Notes: generated by a model from the sequence alone, not told the origin. A DNA stretch of 64,000 nt from Synechococcus sp. M44_DOE_062 (GCA_015295985.1 DVDX01000014.1:1-64000), one strand, 5' to 3'. Counted from the first letter of the stretch, positions 43,871 to 55,120 are shown. A program made the numbers and translations.

Positions 43871-45376
43871 ATGGTTGTGGAGACGGCAGAGAGCTTTTGG
43901 AGCGATGCTGTGGCGACGGCAACCTATAGGGCGATGGTTGAACAGGGGACGGAACAGGAGCGGGCAGAGATTTGCTACAGGAGTGAGCAAGCGGGCTGCG
44001 GCGGCCCAATGAGCTACGCGACGTTGGAGTGGTTGTGTGGTGATGCCAGCCGAGTGCAGCTGGAGCCACGCCTGAGATTGGAGCGCCGGGGCGCGGGGCG
44101 GCTGGCGTTGGTTTGGGACAACTGGCGGGTGGTGGACATTACGCTGCAGGGGTACGAGTTCGTGGAGGTCGACGAGTACGTATGGGAGTATCGCCACCGT
44201 TGGCTGTACCCGCTGTTGAAGGATGCTGCAAGGCGCTATTGGGTGGGTTGTGGCGGCAAGTCCTCCTGTGGCGTGCGCATAGAGGTGGCGGCTTGGTGGG
44301 GTGCAAGGTCGACTTTGAACTCTGAGGGGCGTCCCCTCGACCCATTTCTGCCCTGGAATACGCTTTGCAACTTTCCCCTCTTGGCGTCGGCGCTGGTGTT
44401 GACGCTGCTGCGCTGGTGTCGGGAGACCGAGGTGGCCCCAGAGGCTTTGGCCGGGCTAACGCTAGGCGTGCATCTAGACGGTGAGGTGGATGGTTGTCCC
44501 TACCCGAACTTGGCGCGGCGGCTGCGGCGGCTGTTTCGCCTGTACCGCGTTGATGAGGCTCGTGGCCGGTTTTTGCTGGAGCCGCCTTTGCGAATCACGC
44601 TGCCGACGTTGCGCTGGGAGGATGAGGCAGAGGTTTTGCGCTACCACCTCTACCGGTTGGGTAAGCACTGCAATGACATGTCAATACCAGGCCACTCCCG
44701 CCATTGGCGCAGCTTGATCTATCGGGAGCTGTACGAGAGCAACGCGGTGGTGAACTACAACCAGCCGTTGAGCTACGCCCAGTTGCGTGAATTTTACCTG
44801 CGGCAGCAGGTGGTGCTTGGGTCTTTGCGGTTGGAGGAGCGTCAGGATGGGGTGTTGGAGCTGAACCACGACTTTGGGCTGTATAAGGTGCCTCTGGCGC
44901 AGGTGTGGCCCGACGAGACCTATGTTCTTTATGGCACCCGGCTCTCTTGGGGTCGAATCAGCCATGGGGAGTTACTGGGACAGGGGGCACAACGGTTTGC
45001 CTGCGCGCACGGGGCGCCGCCACTGCGGGTGTTTTATCTCCCCTACGACGGTATTCGCGTAGACCAAAGCCTGAACGCTTTGAACAACCCGTTGCTGCTG
45101 GAAGGACTGCTGGAGGACATCCGCCGTTGTTTCTATCGCTGGGCACTGGCCCAAGCGGTGGGCGACGGAGTCTGGATCCTGCAGGTGCAGTGCGGGCGGC
45201 AACCGAAAGTGCGCCTGCGGGATGAGTCTAGTCCGTATTTGGAGGCGCAGCTGCGGCGCTGCTGCCTACGCCACTTAACGGTCCTGCAACAGGGCGACTA
45301 TCAGTTTGAAATTGAGTTGCCCTACGACCGCAGTGTCCTCCACCACGAGCTTATGGATCAACTGTGGGTGGAGTAG
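43871..45376 (+). CDS. 501-aa orphan protein, family not recognised
   Basis: ATG at 43871 preceded by GGTAGGGGG; long uninterrupted ORF MVVETAESFWSDAVATATYRAM...; Trp/Tyr/Arg-rich. Confidence 0.75.
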   Translation: MVVETAESFWSDAVATATYRAMVEQGTEQERAEICYRSEQAGCGGPMSYATLEWLCGDASRVQLEPRLRLERRGAGRLALVWDNWRVVDITLQGYEFVEVDEYVWEYRHRWLYPLLKDAARRYWVGCGGKSSCGVRIEVAAWWGARSTLNSEGRPLDPFLPWNTLCNFPLLASALVLTLLRWCRETEVAPEALAGLTLGVHLDGEVDGCPYPNLARRLRRLFRLYRVDEARGRFLLEPPLRITLPTLRWEDEAEVLRYHLYRLGKHCNDMSIPGHSRHWRSLIYRELYESNAVVNYNQPLSYAQLREFYLRQQVVLGSLRLEERQDGVLELNHDFGLYKVPLAQVWPDETYVLYGTRLSWGRISHGELLGQGAQRFACAHGAPPLRVFYLPYDGIRVDQSLNALNNPLLLEGLLEDIRRCFYRWALAQAVGDGVWILQVQCGRQPKVRLRDESSPYLEAQLRRCCLRHLTVLQQGDYQFEIELPYDRSVLHHELMDQLWVE

Positions 45377-45483
45377 CGCCGGCCAACTTGCTAGGCTAGA
45401 GGTTCCAATAGCGGAAGGGCTCTGCACTGTTCAAAGGACAAGGACGGGACAGAGCTCCCACAGAGGCAAATCGGATCCACATC

Positions 45484-46404
45484 ATGCGCATTGTCATCAC
45501 AGGTGGGAGTGGTTTTATCGGGCGTCGCTTGGTAGCCCGTCTACTGGAGCAAGGGGATCAGGTTTTGGTCTTGACCCGCCGCCTGGAGCAGGCCCGCCGC
45601 ATTTTGGGGGAATCCCCCAACCTCAAGCTGTTGCCCTACGATCCCTACCAACCGCAAGCCTGGGCAGCCGCCCTGGAGGGCTACGAGGGAATTGTCAACT
45701 TGGCTGGAGAGCCTTTGGCTTCTTCTCGTTGGACAGAGGCCAAGAAAAAAGAAATCCGCCGCAGCCGTGTGGAAGCCACCCAGGCCCTTATTCAAGCCCT
45801 CGCCTCCCTCAACCAGAAACCCCAGGTGATGATCAGTAGCTCGGCGGTGGGTTACTACGGATCCCATCCAGAAGGGGATCCCCTGACGGAGACGGATCCC
45901 CCGGCCCAAGATTTTCTGGCAGAAGTCTGTCAAGCCTGGGAAGCTGCTGCCCGGTCGGTTGAGGAGTTGGGGATCCGTTTGGCCATTGTGCGCACAGGGA
46001 TTGTGCTGGGGCCGGATGGAGGAGCGCTGGGGCAGATGTTGGCTCCCTTCCAATTTTTTATCGGCGGAACGATCGGCTCCGGCAAACAATGGCTGTCCTG
46101 GATCCACCGCGAGGATTGGGTGAGCCTGGTCTGCTTCCTGCTGGGACAAGGATCCGGAGTGTTCAACGCCACTGCTCCCAACCCGGTGCAAATGGAAGAG
46201 TTTTGTCGGACGTTAGGCCAGGTCTTAGGGCGCCCCTCTTGGTTGCCCCTGCCGGAACTGGCGTTGGAACTGCTGTTGGGCGAGGCAGCTCAAGTGGTTT
46301 TGACGGGCCAGAAAGTGATCCCACAAGCGGCTTTGCAGATGGGGTTTACCTTCCAGTACCCACACCTGAAAGAGGCATTGCGACAGATCCTCCTCCCGCC
46401 TTGA
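45484..46404 (+). CDS. TIGR01777-type NAD-dependent epimerase
   Basis: MRIVITGGSGFIGRRLVARLLEQG, NLAGEPLASSRWTEAKKKEIRRSRV, SSSAVGYYG. Confidence 0.9.
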   Translation: MRIVITGGSGFIGRRLVARLLEQGDQVLVLTRRLEQARRILGESPNLKLLPYDPYQPQAWAAALEGYEGIVNLAGEPLASSRWTEAKKKEIRRSRVEATQALIQALASLNQKPQVMISSSAVGYYGSHPEGDPLTETDPPAQDFLAEVCQAWEAAARSVEELGIRLAIVRTGIVLGPDGGALGQMLAPFQFFIGGTIGSGKQWLSWIHREDWVSLVCFLLGQGSGVFNATAPNPVQMEEFCRTLGQVLGRPSWLPLPELALELLLGEAAQVVLTGQKVIPQAALQMGFTFQYPHLKEALRQILLPP

Positions 46405-46418
46405 CTTCATACCGGAGC

Positions 46419-49298
46419 TTATTCTTCCGTGAAATCGGCTTCCACCACCCCTGAAGCAGATCCGGGATCGGGGCTGGCAGCCGCAGCTTGTGCCGGAACC
46501 GGTCGCGCCGCCTGGGGCACTTGCACAATCTGGGGAGTAAAGATGAATAGGTTGTACACCGTGTTGCGGCGGATGTTGTCCATCATCTCCAGGAACAGCT
46601 CGTAGCCCTCGTTCTTGTACTCGATTAGGGGATCCTTCTGACCGTAGCCTCGCAGGCTCACAGCTTCCCGCAGCGCCTCCATCTGCTGCAGGTGTTCCCG
46701 CCAGAGGGTATCCACCTGTTGCAATAGGAAAAAGCGCTCCGCCTTGCGCATCAAACCGGGCTCAAAGGTATCCAAAAAAGCCTCTTTGGCCTCGTAGGCC
46801 AGTTCTGCCTGCTTGATCAGGTAGTCCAAGATCTGCTCGTAGGAGAGATCCCGCAGGTCTTCAACCTTAAGGTTTTGCTTCAGGAGCGGCACAAACTCCT
46901 GCATCTTGGCAGTCAGCTTGTCGATTTCCCACTCTTCCGGGGGCAGCTCTGGGTTGACATGCGCCCGCACGATCTCGCTGACGGTTTTGCGCACATAGTC
47001 GAGGATCTTGGTCTTGAGGTTCTCTCCCTCCAAGATGCGCCGCCGCTCCGAGTAGATGGCTCGCCGCTGGTTGTTCATCACCTCGTCATACTCGAACACC
47101 TGCTTGCGCATGTCAAAGTAGTACACTTCCACTTTTCTCTGCGCGTTCTCCAGGCTGCTGCTGAGCAACGGGTGCTCAATGGGCATGTCCTCTTCCACCC
47201 GGAACATGTCCATGAGCTTGGCTACCCGGTCGCCACCGAAAATCTTCAGCAGGTTGTCTTCCAAGCTGAGGAAAAACCGTGAGGAGCCGGGATCCCCTTG
47301 CCGCCCGGCACGCCCCCGCAACTGGTTGTCGATGCGGCGGGATTCATGGCGCTCCGTACCGATCACATGCAGGCCCCCCAGCCTTACCACCTCTTCGTGC
47401 TCGGCCTCAGTAATTTTTTCGTACTCGGCTTTGATGCTGTTGTAAACCTCCCGCAGTTGCAAAATCAGCGGATCCTGCACCGGCGCTTTCTCGGAGGCTA
47501 CTGCGATGAGATCTTCCACCACCAGCTCCGGCAGGCGGTTCAACCCATACTTGGTTACGGCTGCTGCCACCACTTCGTCCAAAGCTTGGCTGGTGCGGGC
47601 CGACAACTCACAGGGGTAAAAATTGGGGGAGACCACCGTCCAGGACTTTTTCGGCTTGGGCGTCGTCCCGCCAAATCCTTGGCCGCCTCCCCGTCCTACC
47701 ATCTGAACGGATCCCAAGGGATTGTCGGTGTCCAACTGGGCCAGCTTGGGCATCAGCCGCTCCCGCAGCTTAAGGCGGGCCATGTACTCCGCGTTGCCTC
47801 CCAAGATGATGTCCGTGCCTCGACCGGCCATGTTGGTGGCGATGGTTACGGCACCTTTTCGCCCCGCCTGGGCAATGATCTCCGCCTCCCGCTCCACGTT
47901 TTCCGGCTTGGCGTTGAGGAGGTTGTGAGGGATCCCCATTTCCTTGAGCATGGCCGAGAGGCGCTCGGATTTTTCCACGCTGGTTGTCCCCACCAGTACC
48001 GGTCGCCCCCGCTCATGCATCTGGGCAATTTCCTCGGCAACCGCCTGCCACTTGCCCCTTTCGGTCTTGTACACCACGTCAGGGGCATCCTTGCGGCGGA
48101 TGGGTCGGTTGGTGGGGATCACCGTGACTTCTAGGTTGTAGGTTTTGCTGAACTCAGCCTCCTCGGTGCGGGCCGTGCCCGTCATACCGGAGAGCTTGGG
48201 ATAGAGCAGAAAAAGGTTTTGGTAGGTGATGGTAGCCAGGGTTTGGCTCTCACTTTGAATCGGCACCCCCTCCTTGGCCTCCACTGCCTGGTGCAGCCCA
48301 TCGGACCAGCGGCGACCAGGGAGCACCCGCCCGGTGAACTCGTCCACAATCACCACCTCTTGGTTGCGGACGATGTAGTGGACATCCTTGATGAAGAGCT
48401 CTTTGGCCTTTACGGCGTTAAAGACAAAGTGCGCCCAGGGATCCTTGGGATCAAACAGGTCAGAGACCCCCAGCAACCGCTCGGCTGCCTCAAACCCCTC
48501 GTCAGTAAGGATGACGTTGCGGGCTTTTTCATCCACCTCATAGTGTTCATCTCGGATCAGCTCTCGCGCCACCTGGGCCGCCCGCAGGTATTTTTCAGAG
48601 GGGCGAGCCACCTGACCGGAGATGATCAGGGGAGTGCGGGCTTCATCAATCAGGATCGAGTCCACCTCGTCGATGATGCAGTAGTTAAAGGGCCGTTGCA
48701 TCACCTCTTTGATGTCGGTGGCCATGTTGTCCCGCAGGTAGTCAAAGCCCAGCTCGCTGTTGGTGCAATAGGTGATGTCGCAGTTATAGCTGCGGCGCTT
48801 TTCTTCGGGGGACATGCCCTCCTGCACTAGGCCGACCGTCAGGCCCAAGAAGCGATGCACTTGTCCCATCCACTCCGAGTCCCGCCGGGCCAAGTAGCCG
48901 TTGACGGTAACAACGTGAACCCCTTTCCCGGTGAGACCGTTGAGATAGGCAGGCAGGGTGGCAACCAGGGTTTTCCCTTCACCGGTTTTCATTTCGGCAA
49001 TCTGGCCTTCGTGCAGCACCATACCGCCAATGAGCTGTACGTCGTAATGGCGCAAGTTCAAGACCCGCTTGGCAGCCTCCCGCACCACGGCAAATGCCTC
49101 TGGCAAAAGATCGTCCAGCGATTCTCCTCTGTCTAAGCGCTGGCGAAACTCCGTGGTCTTGGCCTTGAGCTCCGCATCCGAAAGGGAGGCAATCTCGATC
49201 TCCAGCGAGTTGATCAGCTTGACGACAGGACGGTACTGCCGGATCTTCCGATCGTTGGGATCCCCAAGGAGCTTTTGTAGGGTCTGGAGCATGGGCAA
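46419..49298 (-). CDS. secA: preprotein translocase subunit SecA
   Basis: [61 protein letters not shown]. Confidence 0.97.
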   Translation of the reverse strand: MPMLQTLQKLLGDPNDRKIRQYRPVVKLINSLEIEIASLSDAELKAKTTEFRQRLDRGESLDDLLPEAFAVVREAAKRVLNLRHYDVQLIGGMVLHEGQIAEMKTGEGKTLVATLPAYLNGLTGKGVHVVTVNGYLARRDSEWMGQVHRFLGLTVGLVQEGMSPEEKRRSYNCDITYCTNSELGFDYLRDNMATDIKEVMQRPFNYCIIDEVDSILIDEARTPLIISGQVARPSEKYLRAAQVARELIRDEHYEVDEKARNVILTDEGFEAAERLLGVSDLFDPKDPWAHFVFNAVKAKELFIKDVHYIVRNQEVVIVDEFTGRVLPGRRWSDGLHQAVEAKEGVPIQSESQTLATITYQNLFLLYPKLSGMTGTARTEEAEFSKTYNLEVTVIPTNRPIRRKDAPDVVYKTERGKWQAVAEEIAQMHERGRPVLVGTTSVEKSERLSAMLKEMGIPHNLLNAKPENVEREAEIIAQAGRKGAVTIATNMAGRGTDIILGGNAEYMARLKLRERLMPKLAQLDTDNPLGSVQMVGRGGGQGFGGTTPKPKKSWTVVSPNFYPCELSARTSQALDEVVAAAVTKYGLNRLPELVVEDLIAVASEKAPVQDPLILQLREVYNSIKAEYEKITEAEHEEVVRLGGLHVIGTERHESRRIDNQLRGRAGRQGDPGSSRFFLSLEDNLLKIFGGDRVAKLMDMFRVEEDMPIEHPLLSSSLENAQRKVEVYYFDMRKQVFEYDEVMNNQRRAIYSERRRILEGENLKTKILDYVRKTVSEIVRAHVNPELPPEEWEIDKLTAKMQEFVPLLKQNLKVEDLRDLSYEQILDYLIKQAELAYEAKEAFLDTFEPGLMRKAERFFLLQQVDTLWREHLQQMEALREAVSLRGYGQKDPLIEYKNEGYELFLEMMDNIRRNTVYNLFIFTPQIVQVPQAARPVPAQAAAASPDPGSASGVVEADFTEE

Positions 49299-49497
49299 GC
49301 CTAGGCCAATGAAGAGGATGGATTAATAGTGCAATTCTACCATTTTGACTTGGCTGGCCAGGGAGAGGTTGGCCTGGATGAGCTGAGAGCAGAACACCAA
49401 AGCCATCGGAAGGGGGCAGTTACTTGCAGTCCGCGGCGAGAAAATGTCACTCTAGGGAAACGAGGGGATCCTGACCAAACCTTATTCTGCGAGGCTC

Positions 49498-49821
49498 ATG
49501 AATTTTTTGGGTGTTGGACTGCCGGAAATGTTGGTCATCTTTGCGGTGGCTCTTCTGGTTTTCGGGCCCCGCAAATTGCCGGAGATCGGTCGCACGCTGG
49601 CCAAAACCCTGCGCAGTTTGCAGGATGCTTCCAGAGAGTTCGAGGCGCAACTGAACAAAGAGGCCCAAGAGCTGGAAAAAGCCACCCGCGGGACAACGGC
49701 TGCCGCCCCTCCCAAAGTTTCCCGAACAGCGGTCACCGAGTCAGTTGCCGATACGCCCCCCCCAGAGACGGATCCCACCCCATCCGCAGCCCATGACGCT
49801 CAAACGGCAGACGCTGCTTAG
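49498..49821 (+). CDS. tatA: twin-arginine translocation protein TatA/E-like
   Basis: MNFLGVGLPEMLVIFAVALLVFGPRKLPEIGRTLAKTLRSLQ. Confidence 0.88.
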   Translation: MNFLGVGLPEMLVIFAVALLVFGPRKLPEIGRTLAKTLRSLQDASREFEAQLNKEAQELEKATRGTTAAAPPKVSRTAVTESVADTPPPETDPTPSAAHDAQTADAA

Positions 49822-49824
49822 TCT

Positions 49825-50085
49825 ATGCCCCGCTTTAACCCCCTTTGCTTCGGCATGGAAATTACGCGCTTGTTCGAGCAAGGGCAGTCCTACTTCGCTC
49901 CTGCCAAGGTGGAGACCTGGCTGCGGCAGCACGGTCAAAACCCGTCTGACTACGAGATCTCGTTTCGCCAGGAACTGCCCCCTGTCGGCTCTTCTGCAGC
50001 AATGTGGATTCGCATCGACCTGAAGCGCTGGGATGGCCAGCCAGTGGATCCCTGGCTGTTGGAAGCGATCAACCGCGTAGATTGA
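49825..50085 (+). CDS. small conserved-looking hypothetical protein
   Basis: 86-aa ORF right after tatA, same strand. Confidence 0.55.
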   Translation: MPRFNPLCFGMEITRLFEQGQSYFAPAKVETWLRQHGQNPSDYEISFRQELPPVGSSAAMWIRIDLKRWDGQPVDPWLLEAINRVD

Positions 50086-50149
50086 AAACGGCTTGCTCCA
50101 CAGTGGAGCCAAGCCCTACGTTAAGAAGGTTGGGGCTTTTTGTCCACCT

Positions 50150-50998
50150 ATGCCCAGTGCCACCCTGTTGGTATCTTGCCCTGATCAAAAAGGCTTGGTG
50201 GCCAAGCTCTCCAGCTTCATCTACAGCTATGGCGGCAACATCATTCACGCCGATCACCATACGGATCCTGAGGCAGGACTGTTCTTGAGCCGCATTGAGT
50301 GGGATTTGGAGGGCTTCCAACTGGAGCGAGCGGAAATTGTCCCCGCCTTTTCGGGCATTGCCCGCGGGATCCAAGCCAACTGGGAACTGCATTTTTCCGA
50401 CACTCGCCGGCGCATCGCGCTGTGGGCCAGCAAGCAAACCCACTGCCTTTTGGATCTGATCTGGCGGCAAAGGGCCGGAGAACTGCCCGCCGAGATCCCC
50501 TTGATCATCAGCAATCACCCCGACCTGGAATCGGTGGCCCGCTCCTTTGGTATCGATTACTACCACATCCCCGTTTCTCCAGAAGGCAAAGCCGCAGCCG
50601 AAGCCCGTCAGCTCGCTCTCCTGCAGGAGTATCGAATTGACCTGGTGGTGCTGGCCAAGTACATGCAGGTCTTGAGTGGGTGGCTGCTCCGCCAAGCCCC
50701 GCCGGTCATCAACATTCACCATTCCACCCTGCCCGCCTTTGCCGGAGCCAACCCCTACCACCGCGCCCATCAACGGGGAGTGAAAATCATTGGCGCGACT
50801 GCCCACTATGCCACCGAAGATCTGGACGAGGGGCCGATCATCGAGCAGGATGTGATGCGGGTCAGTCACCGCGATACGGTTGCCGATCTAATCCGCAAGG
50901 GCCGCGATATGGAACGTCTAGTCCTGGCAAGGGCAGTGCGGTATCACCTGGAGAATCGGGTGCTGGTGTACCATAACAAAACGGTGGTGTTTGCCTGA
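50150..50998 (+). CDS. purU: formyltetrahydrofolate deformylase
   Basis: ACT-like N-terminus LLVSCPDQKGLVAKLSSFIYSYGGNIIHADHHTD; INIHHSTLPAFAGANPYHRAHQRGVKIIGATAHYATEDLDEGPIIEQD. Confidence 0.96.
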   Translation: MPSATLLVSCPDQKGLVAKLSSFIYSYGGNIIHADHHTDPEAGLFLSRIEWDLEGFQLERAEIVPAFSGIARGIQANWELHFSDTRRRIALWASKQTHCLLDLIWRQRAGELPAEIPLIISNHPDLESVARSFGIDYYHIPVSPEGKAAAEARQLALLQEYRIDLVVLAKYMQVLSGWLLRQAPPVINIHHSTLPAFAGANPYHRAHQRGVKIIGATAHYATEDLDEGPIIEQDVMRVSHRDTVADLIRKGRDMERLVLARAVRYHLENRVLVYHNKTVVFA

Positions 50999-51782
50999 TC
51001 AGCTTGCAGGTGCAGCGTTGCTCAACGGGATCCCTTTCTGTTCTCGCAGGAGAGCCAAGATCTCCTCCTTCACCTCCTGAAAAGAAGAAGTGCGCTTGAG
51101 GCTGTAGTCGCGCCGACTGGGGAAATCAACCTGGATCTCCCGTTTCACCCGCCCAGGATGGGACGTGAGTACATAGATGCGCTGGGCCAGAAAGACGGCT
51201 TCTTCCACATCGTGGGTGATCATCAGGATTGAAGTGCGCGTGCGCTGCCAGAGATCCAGCAAAAACTCCTGCATGGTCTCCTTGGTTTGCACATCCAAAG
51301 CGCCAAAAGGCTCATCCATCAGCAAAATCTTCGGTTGGGCCGCCAGAGCTCGCGCAATTGCCACCCGCTGCTGCATACCGCCCGAAAGCTGCTTGGGCAG
51401 AGCCTTGGCAAAACGCTCCAGGCCGACGATCTCCAGAAAATAATCCACACGGGCTTCCCTTCCCTGCCGTTTTACCCCCTGCAATTTCAGGCCAAAGCCG
51501 ACGTTCTCCGCCACGGTCATCCAGGGGTAAAGGGTGTAGGACTGGAACACGACTCCCCGATCCGCTCCCGGCCCAATCACCGGCTCCCCATCGACACTGA
51601 TGGAGGGTAGGCTGCTCCAACCCGGCAATCAGGCGCAGTAGGGTGGTTTTACCAGAGCCAGAAACCCCCACCACACAGACAAACTCTCCTGACTCCACAT
51701 GCAAATTCACCCCATCCAGAGCCAAGATAGGGCCACGACGGGTGGGGAAGGATTTGCTCAGGCCGACCACTTCCAAATGCAC
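50999..51782 (-). pseudogene. ABC transporter ATP-binding protein (nitrate/sulfonate/taurine type), frameshifted
   Basis: Walker [22 protein letters not shown] in one frame; [39 protein letters not shown]...[15 protein letters not shown] in another; break near 51605. Confidence 0.8.
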
Positions 51783-51791
51783 GACACCACC

Positions 51792-52628
51792 TCATAAAAA
51801 GGCCCAACGACAGGTCAAACGTACCAAGCGTCGCAGCAGCCAATCCAGCAGAAAGCTGATCAGCCCCAATACAATCAAGCACGCAAAAATCTCGTCGGTT
51901 CTAAAAAAGCGCTGGGCTAGCTGGATCCGCCTACCCAAACCCTCATTGGCGGCCACCAATTCTGCCACCACCACCAAGTTCCAAGAGGCAGCCATGTTGA
52001 CGCGGAAGGTGTCGAGAATGTTCGGTGTGATGTAGGGAGTGATCACCTGCAGCAACACCTGCCAACGCCGCCCCCCCAAGGTGTAGGTTGCCTCGATCAG
52101 CTCTTTGGGAATGAACTTCACCGCATCCATGATCATCAGCATGTTGAAGAAAACGGTGCCGATGAAAATCAATCCAATCTTGGGAGCCTCATCCAAACCC
52201 AAGTAAATAATCAGCAGCGGGGTGAAGGCAGGAGCGGGCATGTAGCGAAAGATGCCGCTAATCGGCTCGATCAAGGCGCGGATGCTGGCAGAGGTGCCCA
52301 TGGCAATGCCAATGGGGGTCGCCACCACTGCCGCCAACAGAAAGCCGCTGCTAACCCGACTGAAGCTGGCCAAGGTATCCTTCCACAGCAGGCCGTCTCG
52401 CCACAGGCGCAGCAGGGCCGCCCATACCGAAGGGGGAGAAGGCAAAAAACGCGGCGGTACCCACCCCGATACCGATAGGCCCCACCACAAGCCGAAGGGC
52501 ACCAGCACCGATAATGCCGTCAGCAGTAAGGCCAAGGGGCGCGGGATCTCTTCGGCAATGCGCCAAAACACCGTCGGGGGCAAACTGGGGCGGGCGGGCG
52601 GGGGCGATTCAGCTGGAGCAGTCAGCAT
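51792..52628 (-). CDS. ABC transporter permease (SsuC/TauC type)
   Basis: PTPIGIAMGTSASIRALIEP-type region, FRYMPAPAFTPLLIIYLGLDEAPKIGLIFIGTVFFNMLMI, EAAYTLGG-like EATYTLGGRRW. Confidence 0.9.
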   Translation of the reverse strand: MLTAPAESPPPARPSLPPTVFWRIAEEIPRPLALLLTALSVLVPFGLWWGLSVSGWVPPRFLPSPPSVWAALLRLWRDGLLWKDTLASFSRVSSGFLLAAVVATPIGIAMGTSASIRALIEPISGIFRYMPAPAFTPLLIIYLGLDEAPKIGLIFIGTVFFNMLMIMDAVKFIPKELIEATYTLGGRRWQVLLQVITPYITPNILDTFRVNMAASWNLVVVAELVAANEGLGRRIQLAQRFFRTDEIFACLIVLGLISFLLDWLLRRLVRLTCRWAFL

Positions 52629-52674
52629 CGTACCTTACCTCACTGGTGGCCCATGAAGGGATCCCGGATATCTC

Positions 52675-53706
52675 TCACCGTCTAATGCCCACCGACTCGG
52701 CGTAGGCGCGAACGAAGCGGTCGTCGAACAATGCCTCTAGATCCTTGGGCCCCTCCGAGATAAAGCCCACTCTCACCATGAAGTCCACCATTTGTCTGGC
52801 CGCATAGGACATGTGCTGCATTCCCTCGCCGGGGCTGAAGGCTTTTAGGTTGTCTTCTATGGTGAAGAAACGAATGCCATCTTTGAACAGTTGCAGCTCC
52901 TCTGGGGTGACACCGGCACGTCTGGCCATGATTTCGTCGGCTCGTTGCGGGTTCTCCTCCATGAACTTCAGAATATCGAACCAACTATTCACCAAAGCTT
53001 GCACCTAATCTGGCTGCTCGTCGATCAATTTTTGGCTGACCACCAACAAATCGGGAATGGCTCCTGGAAACTCCGCCGAAGAGAACAGCTCCTTGCTTCC
53101 AGGGCGCTCCAGGGCCGTCAACCAGAAGGGCGGAAAGGCTCCCACCGCATCCACCTGACCGGCAGCAAAAGCAGCGGCAGCGGCTCCGGTTTCCAGGGGC
53201 ACAATGATCACATCCTCGCGGGAAAATCCTTCTCGCTCCAGCCCCAGCGTCAGCAGAAAGTCACCCACCACGCCTTCTTCTACAGCCACCCGCTTACCCA
53301 CCAGGTCGGCAATGGTGTTGATCCCTTCCCGAACGATGATCTTGTCGTTGCCTGCCGAATTGTCATTGACCAGCACTACCACCTGGCCATTTACAGATTT
53401 TGGTGCAAAGGAGAGCGTATCGTTCAGGGTCTGGGTATTGGCATCCAGTTGTCCGGCGGCAAAGGCTTCCATCGACTCAATGTAGCCATCGAACCAGCGC
53501 AACTGCACGTTGGCTCCATTTTTCTTGAAAATGCCCTCTTCTTCTCCGATGGCCCACGGCCACCAACCTGCCCAATTGCTATAGCCCATCTGAATGGGGG
53601 GTCGGGCCAGAGCGGGCGAGGAGCTTCCCAGCAAAAGGGTGGGCAACAACCCCAGCACCCAGGACAAAAACCGGCGGCGACGCGAGATCTGTGGAGAAGA
53701 AGTCAT
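52675..53706 (-). pseudogene. ABC transporter substrate-binding protein split by an in-frame TAG
   Basis: ORFs 53005..53706 and 52675..53004 are contiguous in the same frame: LLVVSQKLIDEQPD*VQALVNSWFDILKFMEENPQRADEIMARRAG. Confidence 0.85.
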
Positions 53707-53892
53707 AAGCCTGGAAGTTCAAGTAACTGTGCAGCCAGCTTGAGAATAGCTGTTCGCTGGCCTGGATTCTAGGGTCGGCTTGAGACGAGCAGCAAATAGT
53801 TAATTTGGCTACAAAATCCCCCAACTTGTTGCTTGGGTTGGCTTTGGATTTTCGGATCTTCCAGAGTGATGGGACTTAACCAGGGGGATCCC

Positions 53893-54201
53893 TCAATACT
53901 CAAAGGTCATGGGTGGGAAGCGGGAAGGGCGAGATCTGAGCTGGGCCGGTTCAGAGGGGGGAGCCGGATCCCGGAAGGCTTTTGCCTCCTGCTGAAGGTG
54001 TTGCATGGCCTGCTCGATTTCCTGGAGTCGCGCGTGGATTTGCCCCTGCCGCTCTCGAATAAACTCCAGCTCCTGGTTAAGCCGCTGCTTTTCGACGCTG
54101 AGCTGCTGCATTTCAGCATAGAGGGCGGATTCGGTTTGGCGGCGAGGGATCGAGCGCAGCTTGGGGCGCGGTCGAGTTCGGGGCACACGGGGCAGGCTCA
54201 T
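53893..54201 (-). CDS. small coiled-coil hypothetical protein
   Basis: 102-aa ORF, EMQQLSVEKQRLNQELEFIRERQGQIHARLQEIEQAMQHLQQE. Confidence 0.55.
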   Translation of the reverse strand: MSLPRVPRTRPRPKLRSIPRRQTESALYAEMQQLSVEKQRLNQELEFIRERQGQIHARLQEIEQAMQHLQQEAKAFRDPAPPSEPAQLRSRPSRFPPMTFEY

Positions 54202-54299
54202 AAGGGGGGATCCCGGAAAACGGTTTGCGCCTATGCTAGCGTGCTCTTGGCGGCCCTTCCATTCCTCGGTAGGATCCGACTCGTCCGGCGTGGAAAACG

Positions 54300-54797
54300 G
54301 TGATGGTGGAAACTGGAGCAGACCTGTTGCAACGCTACGGCGGCGGCGAGCGCGACTTCAGCAACAGCCAACTGGCCGGGGCTGACCTGGCCGGGGCCGA
54401 CTTGGCCGGGATCGACTTGGGGGGAGCCATTCTCCGGCAGGCAAAGCTGGCCTCTGCCAACCTGGAGCGGGCCTACCTGAGCGGTGCCGACCTCAGCCAA
54501 GCCGATCTTCAGGGATCCAACCTGCGGCTGGCCAACCTAGAGAAAGCCAAGCTACAGGGATCCCGATTGCAGGGAGCCAACTTGCGTGGAGCCAATCTGG
54601 CCGAGGCGGACTTGAGCGGAGCCAATCTCAGCCAAGCGGACTTGGCAGGGGCTAACCTCACCGGGGCCAACTTGAGAGGATCCCTTCTTGCCCAGTGCAA
54701 ACTCAAGCTGGCCAACCTGCGAGGGGCTTGCTACGACGCCACCACTCAGATGGAAGCGGGTGTTGCACCAGCAGAGCTGGGTATGGTTCAAGCCTAG
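54300..54797 (+). CDS. pentapeptide-repeat protein
   Basis: Repeated A(D/N)LxG units: NSQLAGADLAGADLAGIDLGGAILRQAKLASANLERAYLSGADLSQADL. Confidence 0.9.
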   Translation: MMVETGADLLQRYGGGERDFSNSQLAGADLAGADLAGIDLGGAILRQAKLASANLERAYLSGADLSQADLQGSNLRLANLEKAKLQGSRLQGANLRGANLAEADLSGANLSQADLAGANLTGANLRGSLLAQCKLKLANLRGACYDATTQMEAGVAPAELGMVQA

Positions 54798-54811
54798 AGG
54801 GGGAAATGGGG

Positions 54812-55120
54812 CTAATCCTCCGGCTCCAAATCTAGAATCTCCTGAATTTCGGCGTCGGTGTAGCCGACTGCCCGTAGTTTCTCCGATACCATCTGAATCT
54901 CCCCGGAAGACAAATCCTGCTGCCGTACCCGATCCCAGAGATTGGCCACAATCTGCAGCAGCAAGCCGCTGCTTTCCGCCTCAAACAGCTCAAAGGCCGC
55001 GGCCAGCTCGATTGCTTGCAACACCTCTTCGGCACTGCCAACCGGCTGATCGAGGGAGCGTTCCTCCAACTCCAGCAGCAACTGGCGCAGTTGGTTCAGA
55101 CCATCCCCAAGAGCAGACAT
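54812..55120 (-). CDS. small hypothetical protein
   Basis: 102-aa acidic ORF filling the space between neighbours. Confidence 0.5.
   Translation of the reverse strand: MSALGDGLNQLRQLLLELEERSLDQPVGSAEEVLQAIELAAAFELFEAESSGLLLQIVANLWDRVRQQDLSSGEIQMVSEKLRAVGYTDAEIQEILDLEPED

Noticed and set aside
43685-44197. Minus-strand ORF of 170 aa over the orphan gene start
   Set aside because: Low-complexity Ser/Pro-rich translation opposite a better ORF with an RBS.
51600-51620. Programmed ribosomal frameshift in the ABC ATPase gene
   Set aside because: No slippery heptamer at the junction; looks like a small deletion.
53005-53007. Recoding (pyrrolysine or readthrough) at the TAG in the substrate-binding gene
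   Set aside because: The ATPase in the same operon is also broken, so ordinary gene decay is simpler.
54300-54797. Pentapeptide-repeat protein as a gyrase-protection or toxin-antitoxin component
   Set aside because: Such repeat proteins are common in cyanobacteria and nothing nearby supports a specific role.
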